Source of the DNA: Clostridia bacterium
GTDB taxonomy: Bacteria > Bacillota > Clostridia > Oscillospirales > Acutalibacteraceae
DNA: 9,680 nucleotides
Assembly: GCA_017549905.1 (NCBI GenBank)
Contig: JAFYNC010000066.1
Coordinates: 1-9,680 of the forward strand
Reading direction: 5' to 3'
Each line of letters starts with the position of its first letter. The stretch's first letter is position 1. The notes under the pieces were generated by a model. That model was not told the DNA's origin. It saw only the letters and a list, made by a program, of their open reading frames with translations, and did no database searches. Of the stretch, positions 1 to 6,438 are shown in pieces. The position numbers and the translations under genes were made by a program.

Positions 1-30
1 AAATATTACCGTTATAAATATTACAGATAT
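1..30 (+). repeat. Two tandem 15-nt units coding KYYRY
   Basis: Bases 1-15 and 16-30 are near-identical (13 of 15 match: aaatattaccgttat and aaatattacagatat). Each encodes Lys-Tyr-Tyr-Arg-Tyr in the tyrosine-rich tail. The series may continue upstream of the window. It suggests the number of tail tyrosines can change by slippage or unequal recombination, which is inference. Confidence 0.6.
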
Positions 31-66
31 TATAAAAAACACGGATATTACAATTATTCAAAGTAG
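1..66 (+). CDS. C-terminal tail of a CpsD/Wzc-type tyrosine kinase (5' end outside window)
   Basis: Frame 1 is open from the first base to a TAG at 64-66 and encodes 21 residues, ten of them tyrosine, mixed with Lys, Arg, Asn and Gly. It begins KYYRYKYYRY and ends HGYYNYSK. A short Tyr cluster at the extreme C-terminus is the hallmark of bacterial BY-kinases (CpsD, CapB, Wzc), which autophosphorylate there to control polysaccharide chain length and export. No catalytic (Walker) motif is visible because the body of the gene lies outside the window. The assignment rests on the tail plus the next gene, a CpsB-type phosphatase that normally dephosphorylates such tails. BY-kinase is inference but strongly supported by position. 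The alternative is chance AT-rich (TAT/TAC-rich) read-through. Confidence 0.7.
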   Translation, partial: KYYRYKYYRYYKKHGYYNYSK

Positions 67-69
67 TTT

Positions 70-103
70 AAATTTAGTGTGGCAATTTTGTCACACTAAA
101 TTT
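70..103 (+). terminator. Hairpin between kinase tail and cpsB (partial terminator or attenuator)
   Basis: Arms AAATTTAGTGTG (70-81) and CACACTAAATTT (92-103) are perfectly complementary. The pairing extends inward through a G-T wobble and C-G, A-T, A-T pairs, leaving a two-base loop. The hairpin begins three bases after the kinase stop. The tract after it (CTATTTATAGG) is not a clean U-run, so it may terminate only partly, or act as an attenuator or mRNA-processing/stability element that sets the ratio of kinase to downstream products. I see no convincing promoter between it and the next gene. Confidence 0.55.
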
Positions 104-111
104 CTATTTAT

Positions 112-120
112 AGGAAGGGG
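112..120 (+). promoter_or_regulatory. Ribosome binding site deciding the cpsB start
   Basis: AGGAAGGGG lies eight bases before the TTG at 129. The upstream in-frame GTG at 120 overlaps this purine tract and has no room for a Shine-Dalgarno of its own, so the TTG is preferred. Confidence 0.7.
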
Positions 121-128
121 TGCGCAAT

Positions 129-878
129 TTGGTAGACATTCATTCTCATATTCTTCCCTTTATTGATGACGGCTCAAAAAGTACAGAAGAATCAATTAAA
201 ATACTAACCGAGCTTAAAAATCAAGGTATCACAGATGTTTTTGCGACACCTCATTTTTTTCCTCAAATTGATGATGACGGTGATTTTAATGAAAATCTTC
301 AAAATTCTTACACAGAATTAAAAAATGCAATAAAAGATAAGTGTGTTCCAAATATACATTTAGGCTGTGAACTACTATATTACTATGGCATAAGTAATTC
401 TGATTCGATTTCTCAGTTTTGCCTTGGCGGTTCAAACTTTCTATTATTAGAATTAGCGCCATATAAAATTAAAAACAAGTTACTTAAAGATATTATTTCT
501 CTGCGAGACGAAAAGAAAATAATACCAATCATAGCGCATATTGAAAGATATAGTTACACAAAAAGTTTTGGTAAACTTTTAAAATTTATCAAGAAGGAAA
601 AAATATTAACACAAATTAATGCTTCCTCACTTTTTGAAAGAAAAAGTTATAAAACAATAAAAAAATTAATAAAAAAAGATATAGTGTCATTTATTGCATC
701 TGATACACATTCTATAGATGAACGTCCTCCTATGATGGAAGAAGCGCTAACTCTTATAGAGCAAAACTTCGGTCAAGACGTTAAACTTAAACTTATTGGA
801 AACAGCAAATCATTACTCGAAAAAATCCTTGAGGAGAGTAAGTTAAATGCTAAAAACAAACAACTTATTAGTAATTGA
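129..878 (+). CDS. cpsB: PHP-family protein-tyrosine phosphatase, CpsB/YwqE type
   Basis: Metal-dependent cytoplasmic phosphotyrosine phosphatase that dephosphorylates the partner BY-kinase in capsule/EPS control. From the TTG start the product is 249 residues, the usual family length, and opens MVDIHSHILP as family members do; a GTG at 120 would add three residues. Visible PHP metal ligands and motifs: H5 and H7 (HSH), the IDDGSKS segment, H42 (ATPH), E81 (GCELL), H137 in AHIERY, and D192/H194 in ASDTH followed by DERPP. These match pneumococcal CpsB, including AHIERY. No signal peptide or membrane segment is seen. The kinase tail ends 62 bases upstream, and the 3' end overlaps pgeF by 32 bases. 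CpsB enzymes are known to favour Mn, notable given the Mn-type transporter at the end of the gene string. Family assignment is firm; the exact partner kinase is inferred. Confidence 0.93.
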   Translation: MVDIHSHILPFIDDGSKSTEESIKILTELKNQGITDVFATPHFFPQIDDDGDFNENLQNSYTELKNAIKDKCVPNIHLGCELLYYYGISNSDSISQFCLGGSNFLLLELAPYKIKNKLLKDIISLRDEKKIIPIIAHIERYSYTKSFGKLLKFIKKEKILTQINASSLFERKSYKTIKKLIKKDIVSFIASDTHSIDERPPMMEEALTLIEQNFGQDVKLKLIGNSKSLLEKILEESKLNAKNKQLISN

Positions 879-1671
879 AAAGAATGATTTAATATACATT
901 AAGTTTCCTAAAATTGAAGCTTTAGGAATAACTCGTCACCTATTTTCAACCCGTCACGGCGGAGTAAGCAAGGGTTATTGTTCCACCATGAACTTGAGCT
1001 TTAACCGTGGAGAGCCAAGAGAGGACACTCTGAAAAATTATGAGATTCTTTGTAGCGCCGAGGGTATAAAAACTGAAAACTTAGTTTTAAGTCATCAAAC
1101 TCATACAAACAATGTGATGTGTGTTACTAAAGAAGACTGTGGCACAGGTATAACAAAGCCTTCTTTTTCTGATATTGACGGTCTTATTACAAATCAGTCG
1201 GGCGTGGCGCTTGTTACTCAATATGCTGACTGCACTCCCCTTTTATTTTGCGACCCTGTAAAAAAGGTTATCGCAACATCACACGCAGGTTGGCGAGGTA
1301 CAGTAAAGTTAATCGGCAAAATAACTGTTGAAAAAATGACAGCCGAATTCGGCTGTGACCCTAAAGATATAGTTGTTGGTATTGGCCCCTCAATAAAACA
1401 ATGTTGTTACGAAGTTGATACCCCTGTATATAATGAATTTTTAAAAATAGATTTCTTGAAATTAGATGACATTTTTATTAAGAAATCTGATGATAAATTT
1501 ATGCTTGATTTGGTTGAGGCCAACAGACAGATTTTAATAAACTCAGGTATCAAAGATGAAAATATTGACTGTTCCGACATTTGTACAAGCTGTAACAGTG
1601 ACGATTTGCACTCACACCGAAAAACAGGCGGAAAACGCGGTAATTTAGCCGCTATTATCGAACTAATTTAG
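847..1671 (+). CDS. pgeF: Peptidoglycan editing factor PgeF (YfiH/YlmD/LACC1 family)
   Basis: Zinc enzyme of 274 residues in the former 'polyphenol oxidase/laccase' family. Family members cleave purine nucleosides (LACC1), and E. coli YfiH is known as PgeF, which keeps L-Ser from replacing L-Ala in the peptidoglycan stem peptide. Visible motifs: STRHGGVSKG near residue 34, HQTH 83-86, ADC 127-129, SHAGWRG 145-151, VGIGPSIKQCCYEV 177-190, and SHRKTGGKRG near the C-terminus. H83, C129 and H146 are the expected Zn ligands. A GAGGAG site at 831-836 lies inside cpsB, ten bases before the ATG. The start lies 32 bases before the cpsB stop in another frame, so translation is probably coupled. It sits before MurF-like and Ddl genes, which supports a cell-wall editing role here over a purely nucleoside role. 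The N-terminal 10-15 residues are the least certain. Confidence 0.92.
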   Translation: MLKTNNLLVIEKNDLIYIKFPKIEALGITRHLFSTRHGGVSKGYCSTMNLSFNRGEPREDTLKNYEILCSAEGIKTENLVLSHQTHTNNVMCVTKEDCGTGITKPSFSDIDGLITNQSGVALVTQYADCTPLLFCDPVKKVIATSHAGWRGTVKLIGKITVEKMTAEFGCDPKDIVVGIGPSIKQCCYEVDTPVYNEFLKIDFLKLDDIFIKKSDDKFMLDLVEANRQILINSGIKDENIDCSDICTSCNSDDLHSHRKTGGKRGNLAAIIELI

Positions 1672-1679
1672 GAGTAGCT

Positions 1680-2438
1680 ATGTATATTAACATTGATGGA
1701 CTTAATATAGAATATATTGAACAGGGTGAAGGTATTCCTGTTCTGATGCTTCATGGTTGGGGCTCTTCTTTTGAATTTTATAAAGGGATTATAAATAGTC
1801 TTTCAAGCCGTTGCAGAGTGGTTGCCTTAAATTTTCCTGGCTGTGGTGGCAGTGACACTATGAAAGAGCCTTGGAATTTAGATGATTACTGCAACCTTGT
1901 GTTAAAGTTCATAAAGGCAATAAATTTAGAAAATCCTATATTAATCGGTCATTCTCACGGTGGCAGAGTAACACTTAAAATGACCGCTGAAAAAATGCTC
2001 AACCCTCCTAAAATTGTTTTACTTGATTCAGCAGGACTTATTCCTAAAAAATCGCTAAAACAAAAATTCAGAGCAAAAAGCTTTAAAGCAATAAAAAAGA
2101 TCTTAAGTCTGCCAATAATTAAAAACTATAGCAGCGAACTTTTGGAAAAAGCAAGAAATCATTATGGCTCTACCGATTATAATGCGGCGCCGCCTGTGCT
2201 CAGGCAAACTTTAGTATCCTTAGTAAATACCGACCTTCGCGATATTATTCCTAACATTTCCTGCCCTACCCTTCTTATTTGGGGCGAAAACGATACCGAC
2301 ACTCCGCTAAAGGATGCTAAAATAATAGAAAGCCTTATTAAAGATGCGGGGCTTTGCATATTCCAGAATGCAGGTCACTTCGCATTTTTTGAACAGCAAG
2401 GCAGAACTATTGCGATACTTAATAGCTTTATAAAGTAG
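1680..2438 (+). CDS. Alpha/beta hydrolase, substrate unknown
   Basis: Soluble hydrolase of 252 residues with a full alpha/beta fold signature: oxyanion-loop HGWGSS at 25-30, nucleophile elbow GHSHGG with Ser92, LLDSAG at 114-119, acid Asp205 in WGENDTDTP, and His233 in NAGHFAFFEQ. The cap region (about 120-180) is Lys-rich (KKSLKQKFRAKSFKAIKK), which could favour an anionic or membrane-surface substrate. No signal peptide is present, so it acts in the cytoplasm. The start is supported by AGGAG (1670-1674) overlapping the pgeF stop; only 8 bases separate the genes, and 8 more separate it from the MurF-like gene. This family cannot be given a substrate from sequence. Its place between pgeF and the MurF-like gene suggests a cell-envelope ester or precursor, which is inference. 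Confidence 0.9.
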   Translation: MYINIDGLNIEYIEQGEGIPVLMLHGWGSSFEFYKGIINSLSSRCRVVALNFPGCGGSDTMKEPWNLDDYCNLVLKFIKAINLENPILIGHSHGGRVTLKMTAEKMLNPPKIVLLDSAGLIPKKSLKQKFRAKSFKAIKKILSLPIIKNYSSELLEKARNHYGSTDYNAAPPVLRQTLVSLVNTDLRDIIPNISCPTLLIWGENDTDTPLKDAKIIESLIKDAGLCIFQNAGHFAFFEQQGRTIAILNSFIK

Positions 2439-2446
2439 GTGTTACT

Positions 2447-3997
2447 ATGAATTATTATTTGTTAATATCGGCAATACTCGTGGCAATAGGCGGTCTGTTT
2501 TCACTCACCCGTCAATTACAAATGCTGCAACAAAACTCCTATTTTCCGTCACGCTATATTAAATGGCTTAAAACTAATTTTTCTGTAACTTCTATTCTTG
2601 TTTTCTTTGTATCATCTGCATTGTTAGCGCTAAAGTTTTACTTTATACAACTTATATTCATTGCTTTATATTTAATATTTTCTATTACTACCGCTGTGAA
2701 TACTCAGAAAAAATCAATCAAAAAATTAGTTTTCACCGCAAGAGTAAAGCGTCTTTATTCTGCTGCTGCAGTATTGTTCGTAATACTTTTTGCCGTTGGC
2801 TTGTTTAACAACATAGCTTTGCTTTCCTTATTCTTATTGGCAATATTAAGTCCTATAACCTGTATTATAACTTGGGGTATCACCTTACCTATCGAAAAGA
2901 CTTTTACCAAATGGTATATTTCTGATGCTAAGCGTATTCTTAAAAGCAATAAAAACCTTAAAGTTATAGGTATTACAGGAAGCTACGGCAAAACCACAAC
3001 CAAATTTATTTTAACCCGTATTCTAAGTGAAAAATATAATACAGTTTGCACCCCCCAAAGTTTTAATACCCCTATGGGTGTAGTGAGAACTATACGTGAA
3101 CAATTAAAACCTCAAACCGAGATATTCATCTGTGAAATGGGAGCTAAAAATATAGGAGATATTAAAGAAATCTGTGATATTGTAAACCCTCAGTATGCTT
3201 TGATTTCCTCGGTAGGACCTCAGCACCTTGAAACCTTTAAAACAGTTGATAATGTGTTTAACACAAAATTAGAATTGGCGGCTGCTGTAGAAAAAAACGG
3301 CGGTAATGTTTTTGTTAACGGCGATAGCAAGGAAATTATAAATCGTATTGATAAAACAAAATATACTGTATACGGAACAGATAATACTTTCTACTGCTCT
3401 GCGCAAGATATATCTTACGGCAGAAACGGTTCGGAGTTTACCGTTAATTTAGAAGACCAAAAAATCACCCTAAATTCTAAACTTTTAGGTCTTCACAGCA
3501 TAATTAATATTACGGGTGCTTGTGCTCTTGCGCATTCCTTAGGTGTATCTGCTGACGATATAAAATATGCAGTGGCAAGTCTTAAACCTACCGAGCACCG
3601 ACTTGAAATAAAATCTTCTGTGAACGGCTCTGTTATGATTGACGATGCATATAACGCTAACCCCGAGGGTTCTATTGAGGCAGTTCGTGTTTTAGGCTCT
3701 TTTGAGGGTATGAAAAAAGTAATTATAACCCCCGGACTTATCGAGTTGGGCAACAAAGAGTATGATTATAATTTTGCTTTAGGTCTTGAATGTGCTAAGA
3801 TATGTGATATAATAATTTTTGTGGGAGAAAACCGCTCTAAACCGTTGTCTGATGCGGTTTTAACCACCGATTTTGATAAGAATAATATGTTTATAGCAAA
3901 AAGCTTCCAAGAGGCTTATGCAATATATTCAAGTTTTGCAAATAAAGATACTGTTCTTCTCATAGAAAACGATTTGCCCGACAATTATTTAAATTAA
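2447..3997 (+). CDS. MurF-like Mur ligase with N-terminal membrane region
   Basis: Product of 516 residues. Residues 1-145 hold about five hydrophobic segments (near 2-20, 48-66, 67-84, 104-122 and 124-144), with a QLQMLQQNSYFPSRYIKWLK loop at 23-42. The rest is a Mur ligase: P-loop GITGSYGKTTT 175-185, CEMGA 229-233, GPQHLETF 257-264, VNGD 290-293, HRLE 384-387, DDAYNANP 399-406 and TPGLIELG 428-435. The last two are MurF signatures; MurF adds D-Ala-D-Ala to the UDP-MurNAc tripeptide using ATP. Canonical MurF (about 450 residues) has a soluble UMP-binding domain 1 before the P-loop; here the membrane region replaces it. The C-terminus reads IENDLPDNYLN where MurF usually has a KGSR-like motif. 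It lies 10 bases before ddl, which makes the D-Ala-D-Ala substrate. It may be the cell's MurF or a membrane-bound paralogue acting on a lipid-linked or variant substrate. AGGTG (2437-2441) supports the start. Confidence 0.88.
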   Translation: MNYYLLISAILVAIGGLFSLTRQLQMLQQNSYFPSRYIKWLKTNFSVTSILVFFVSSALLALKFYFIQLIFIALYLIFSITTAVNTQKKSIKKLVFTARVKRLYSAAAVLFVILFAVGLFNNIALLSLFLLAILSPITCIITWGITLPIEKTFTKWYISDAKRILKSNKNLKVIGITGSYGKTTTKFILTRILSEKYNTVCTPQSFNTPMGVVRTIREQLKPQTEIFICEMGAKNIGDIKEICDIVNPQYALISSVGPQHLETFKTVDNVFNTKLELAAAVEKNGGNVFVNGDSKEIINRIDKTKYTVYGTDNTFYCSAQDISYGRNGSEFTVNLEDQKITLNSKLLGLHSIINITGACALAHSLGVSADDIKYAVASLKPTEHRLEIKSSVNGSVMIDDAYNANPEGSIEAVRVLGSFEGMKKVIITPGLIELGNKEYDYNFALGLECAKICDIIIFVGENRSKPLSDAVLTTDFDKNNMFIAKSFQEAYAIYSSFANKDTVLLIENDLPDNYLN

Positions 3998-4007
3998 GGT
4001 GATTTTA

Positions 4008-5195
4008 ATGAAAACAAATGTTGCTGTATTTTTTGGTTGCCGTTCAGTAGAACACGAGGTATCAATTATTTCTGCCGTTCAGGCTATGCGCTCTATTGAC
4101 CGCGAAAAATATGATATTACTCCTGTTTATGTTACTAAAGACGGTGAAATGTACACAGGCGACCGCCTTTTCGAAATTGAAAACTTCAGAAATTTGCCTG
4201 AGCTTTTAAAGGCATCTAAAAAAGTAAATTTCGTAAGAGAAAACAATGCAGTTTTTATGAAATATGAAAACTGCGGTATTTTCTCAAAAAAAGGCGTTGT
4301 AATTGATGTTGCTTTTCCTATCGTTCACGGCACTAACTGTGAAGATGGCACAATACAGGGACTTTTTGAATTTTTAAATTTGCCCTATGTAGGCTGTGAT
4401 ATCATTTCCTCGGCAGTAGGTATGGATAAGGCAGTATTTAAGGATGTGCTTAAAAAAGCAGGTCTTCCTGTACTTGAGTGCAAAACAGTAAGAGCACGCG
4501 AATATATGTCAGATAAGAAAAGACTATCTGAAGAAATACTAAACGAAATCGGTCTTCCCCTTATTGTAAAGCCTGTAAATTTAGGCTCGAGCGTTGGTAT
4601 TACCAAGGTAAACACTAAGGAAGAACTTGATGATGCGGTAACCCTTGCATTTTCTTTTACAGACCGTATCTTAGTTGAACATGCGGTAACTGCTATAAGA
4701 GAAATTAACTGCTCTGTTGTGGGTGATGCTGATAACTGCGAAGCAAGTGTTTGCGAAGAGCCTTTTATGAATGATGAAATATTATCCTATGAAGATAAAT
4801 ATTTAAGCAACTCTAAGGGTGGACAGAGCAAGGGTATGGCTTCACTGGGCAGAAAAATCCCCGCCGATATATCCACCGAAAAATCAGAAGAAATTAAAGA
4901 CCTCGCCTGCAAAATTTTTAAAGCGCTTGGCGCCGGCGGTGTTGTTCGAATTGACTTTATAATCGATACCGAAACAGATACCGTTTACGCTAACGAAATA
5001 AACACTATCCCAGGCTCTTTAGCCTTCTATTTGTGGGAAGCAGCGGGAGTTTCTTATAAAGAACTTTTAAGCCGTCTTATAGACCTTGCTTTTAGAAGAC
5101 AGAGAAATCGCGACAATCTCACCTTTACTATTGATACTAATATTTTATCAGGCGTATCGTTTGGCAGTAAAGGTTCTAAAGGAGCAAAACTTTAA
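4008..5195 (+). CDS. ddl: D-alanine--D-alanine ligase
   Basis: ATP-grasp enzyme that joins two D-Ala to make the terminal dipeptide of peptidoglycan precursors, in the cytoplasm. From ATG 4008 it is 395 residues; AAGGTG (3996-4001) lies six bases before it, while an in-frame GTG at 3999 is part of that ribosome site and is rejected. Motifs: FGCRSVEHEVS 9-19 with catalytic Glu17, HGTNCEDGTIQG 108-119, IVKPVNLGSSVG 186-197, omega-loop YEDKYLS 261-267, RIDF with Asp316, and ANEINTIPGS 328-337 with Glu330 and Asn332. Tyr265 aligns with the DdlB Tyr that favours D-Ala over D-lactate, so it is not a vancomycin-resistance D-Ala-D-Lac type. The omega loop is long and Ser/Lys/Gly-rich. About 30 residues beyond the core end in a Gly/Ser/Lys tail. 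The stop overlaps the next start by one base, and it pairs naturally with the MurF-like gene upstream. Confidence 0.95.
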   Translation: MKTNVAVFFGCRSVEHEVSIISAVQAMRSIDREKYDITPVYVTKDGEMYTGDRLFEIENFRNLPELLKASKKVNFVRENNAVFMKYENCGIFSKKGVVIDVAFPIVHGTNCEDGTIQGLFEFLNLPYVGCDIISSAVGMDKAVFKDVLKKAGLPVLECKTVRAREYMSDKKRLSEEILNEIGLPLIVKPVNLGSSVGITKVNTKEELDDAVTLAFSFTDRILVEHAVTAIREINCSVVGDADNCEASVCEEPFMNDEILSYEDKYLSNSKGGQSKGMASLGRKIPADISTEKSEEIKDLACKIFKALGAGGVVRIDFIIDTETDTVYANEINTIPGSLAFYLWEAAGVSYKELLSRLIDLAFRRQRNRDNLTFTIDTNILSGVSFGSKGSKGAKL

Positions 5196-6379
5196 TGACC
5201 GCTCTGCTTGTAAAACTTTTTATAAAAAATCCAAGCGATATTAAAAATTTAAAAGTACGCGAGGCATACGGAACTTTAGGTAGCTGTGTTGGCATTGCCT
5301 GTAACTTACTTCTATCATTTATTAAAATTGCAGTGGGACTGATTTCAGGCAGTATTTCTATTATTGCTGACGGTCTTAATAACCTTTCGGATATCGGCTC
5401 ATCGGTTATTACAATGATAGGCTTTAAATTAGCAGGAAAACCTGCCGACAGCGACCACCCGTTTGGCCACGGCAGAATGGAATATATGTCTGCTTTTATA
5501 GTTGCAGTTCTTATTATCCTCGTGGGTTTTGAACTTTTAAAATCCTCTGCCACCACCCTTATAAACGGTGAAAAACTGCCAAGCTATTCATTAATATCTA
5601 TTATAATTCTTGCTATATCTATTATAATTAAACTTTGGCTTTACTTTTTTAATAAAAAACTTGGCAAAAAGTTGAGTTCAGATGCCTTAATCGCAACCGC
5701 TAAAGACTCGCTTAACGATAGTATTACAACCTTTATAATTTTAGTTTCGGTTGCTATTTCAATGATTACCGCCCTCCCCTTTAATCTTGATGCGGTAATG
5801 GGTATTTTGGTTTCACTTTTCATACTTTATTCAGGTATTTCCTCTGCCAAAGATACTATCAATCAAATTTTAGGTATGCCACCCGAAAAGGAACTTATTG
5901 AAGATATTGAAAACACTATCCTTTCCTTTGAAGAATTTGTAGGTATACACGACCTTATTGTACATAATTATGGACCCGGAAGACAGTTTGCCTCTGTCCA
6001 TGTAGAAGTTCCGCAAAACATAAATACAGTTAAATGTCATGAACAAATTGATTTGTGTGAAAAATTGCTTTATGAAAAACTTGACATTTCGGTTGTAATA
6101 CATATGGACCCTATCGATACAGATAATGAGGCTGTATCGGAGATAAAATCAAAGTTATCTCAATCGCTTAAGTGTATTGACCAAAGCCTCACACTCCACG
6201 ATTTCAGAATGACACCTGTAGGCGAAAACCAAACTAACCTTATCTTTGATGTTGTTGTTCCTTCTAAAGTTTCCTTATCAAAAAATGAATTACGCAAATG
6301 CATTGAGGATGCCGCAAAACAGATAAACCCAACTTTTGTTTGTGTTATTACATTTGATAATGACTATATGGGTAATTAG
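5195..6379 (+). CDS. Cation diffusion facilitator, probable Mn(II) exporter
   Basis: Inner-membrane H+-coupled divalent metal exporter of 394 residues with about six membrane segments between 28 and 215. Site A residues are Asn62/Asp66 in TM2 (ADGLNNLSD) and Asp171/Asp175 in TM5 (AKDSLNDS). This Asn-Asp/Asp-Asp set is the pattern of MntE-type Mn exporters rather than the His-Asp sets of Zn transporters. Site B residues Asp85, His88 and His92 (DSDHPFGHGR) are present. After the usual cytoplasmic ferredoxin-like domain (about 228-310, with YGPGRQFASVHVEV) there is a second similar domain (about 312-392, HDFRMTPVGENQTNLIFDVVV), making it about 90 residues longer than minimal members such as YiiP. 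AAAGGAG (5178-5184) lies inside ddl, ten bases before the ATG, and the ATG shares one base with the ddl stop. The Mn assignment is by analogy; Fe or Zn are alternatives. CpsB and Ddl are metal-dependent enzymes, giving a possible link. Confidence 0.92.
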   Translation: MTALLVKLFIKNPSDIKNLKVREAYGTLGSCVGIACNLLLSFIKIAVGLISGSISIIADGLNNLSDIGSSVITMIGFKLAGKPADSDHPFGHGRMEYMSAFIVAVLIILVGFELLKSSATTLINGEKLPSYSLISIIILAISIIIKLWLYFFNKKLGKKLSSDALIATAKDSLNDSITTFIILVSVAISMITALPFNLDAVMGILVSLFILYSGISSAKDTINQILGMPPEKELIEDIENTILSFEEFVGIHDLIVHNYGPGRQFASVHVEVPQNINTVKCHEQIDLCEKLLYEKLDISVVIHMDPIDTDNEAVSEIKSKLSQSLKCIDQSLTLHDFRMTPVGENQTNLIFDVVVPSKVSLSKNELRKCIEDAAKQINPTFVCVITFDNDYMGN

Positions 6380-6395
6380 TCGAAACAAAAATTAA

Positions 6396-6438
6396 AACTC
6401 CCTAAAGTTCATTGGAACTTTAGGGAGTTGATTTTTTT
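6396..6438 (+). terminator. Bidirectional rho-independent terminator between convergent genes
   Basis: Fifteen-base perfect arms AACTCCCTAAAGTTC (6396-6410) and GAACTTTAGGGAGTT (6415-6429) enclose the loop ATTG. A run of seven T (6432-6438) follows for the + strand and an A-rich tract (6385-6397) precedes it for the minus strand, so it can end both the metal-exporter transcript and the EF-G-like transcript. The T-run includes two bases of the EF-G-like stop codon. Confidence 0.93.

Noticed and set aside
67..128. Independent promoter for cpsB
   Set aside because: No -35/-10 pair with acceptable spacing is visible; the space is filled by the hairpin and ribosome site.
2447..3997. MurT of the MurT/GatD lipid II amidation pair
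   Set aside because: MurF signatures DDAYNANP and ELG are present, no MurT-type C-terminal domain is seen, and no GatD amidotransferase is adjacent.
3999..4007. GTG start for ddl three codons upstream of the ATG
   Set aside because: The GTG is part of the AAGGTG ribosome site; ATG 4008 has correct spacing and gives the usual short N-terminus before the FGCRSVEHE motif.
4008..5195. Vancomycin-resistance type D-Ala-D-Lac ligase
   Set aside because: Tyr265 in the omega loop fits D-Ala specificity, and there are no VanH, VanX or VanRS genes in the window.
5176..5556. Open frame of 126 codons on the minus strand inside the metal exporter gene
   Set aside because: It is antisense to a strongly supported gene, has no ribosome site worth naming and has no recognisable motif; it is a shadow frame.
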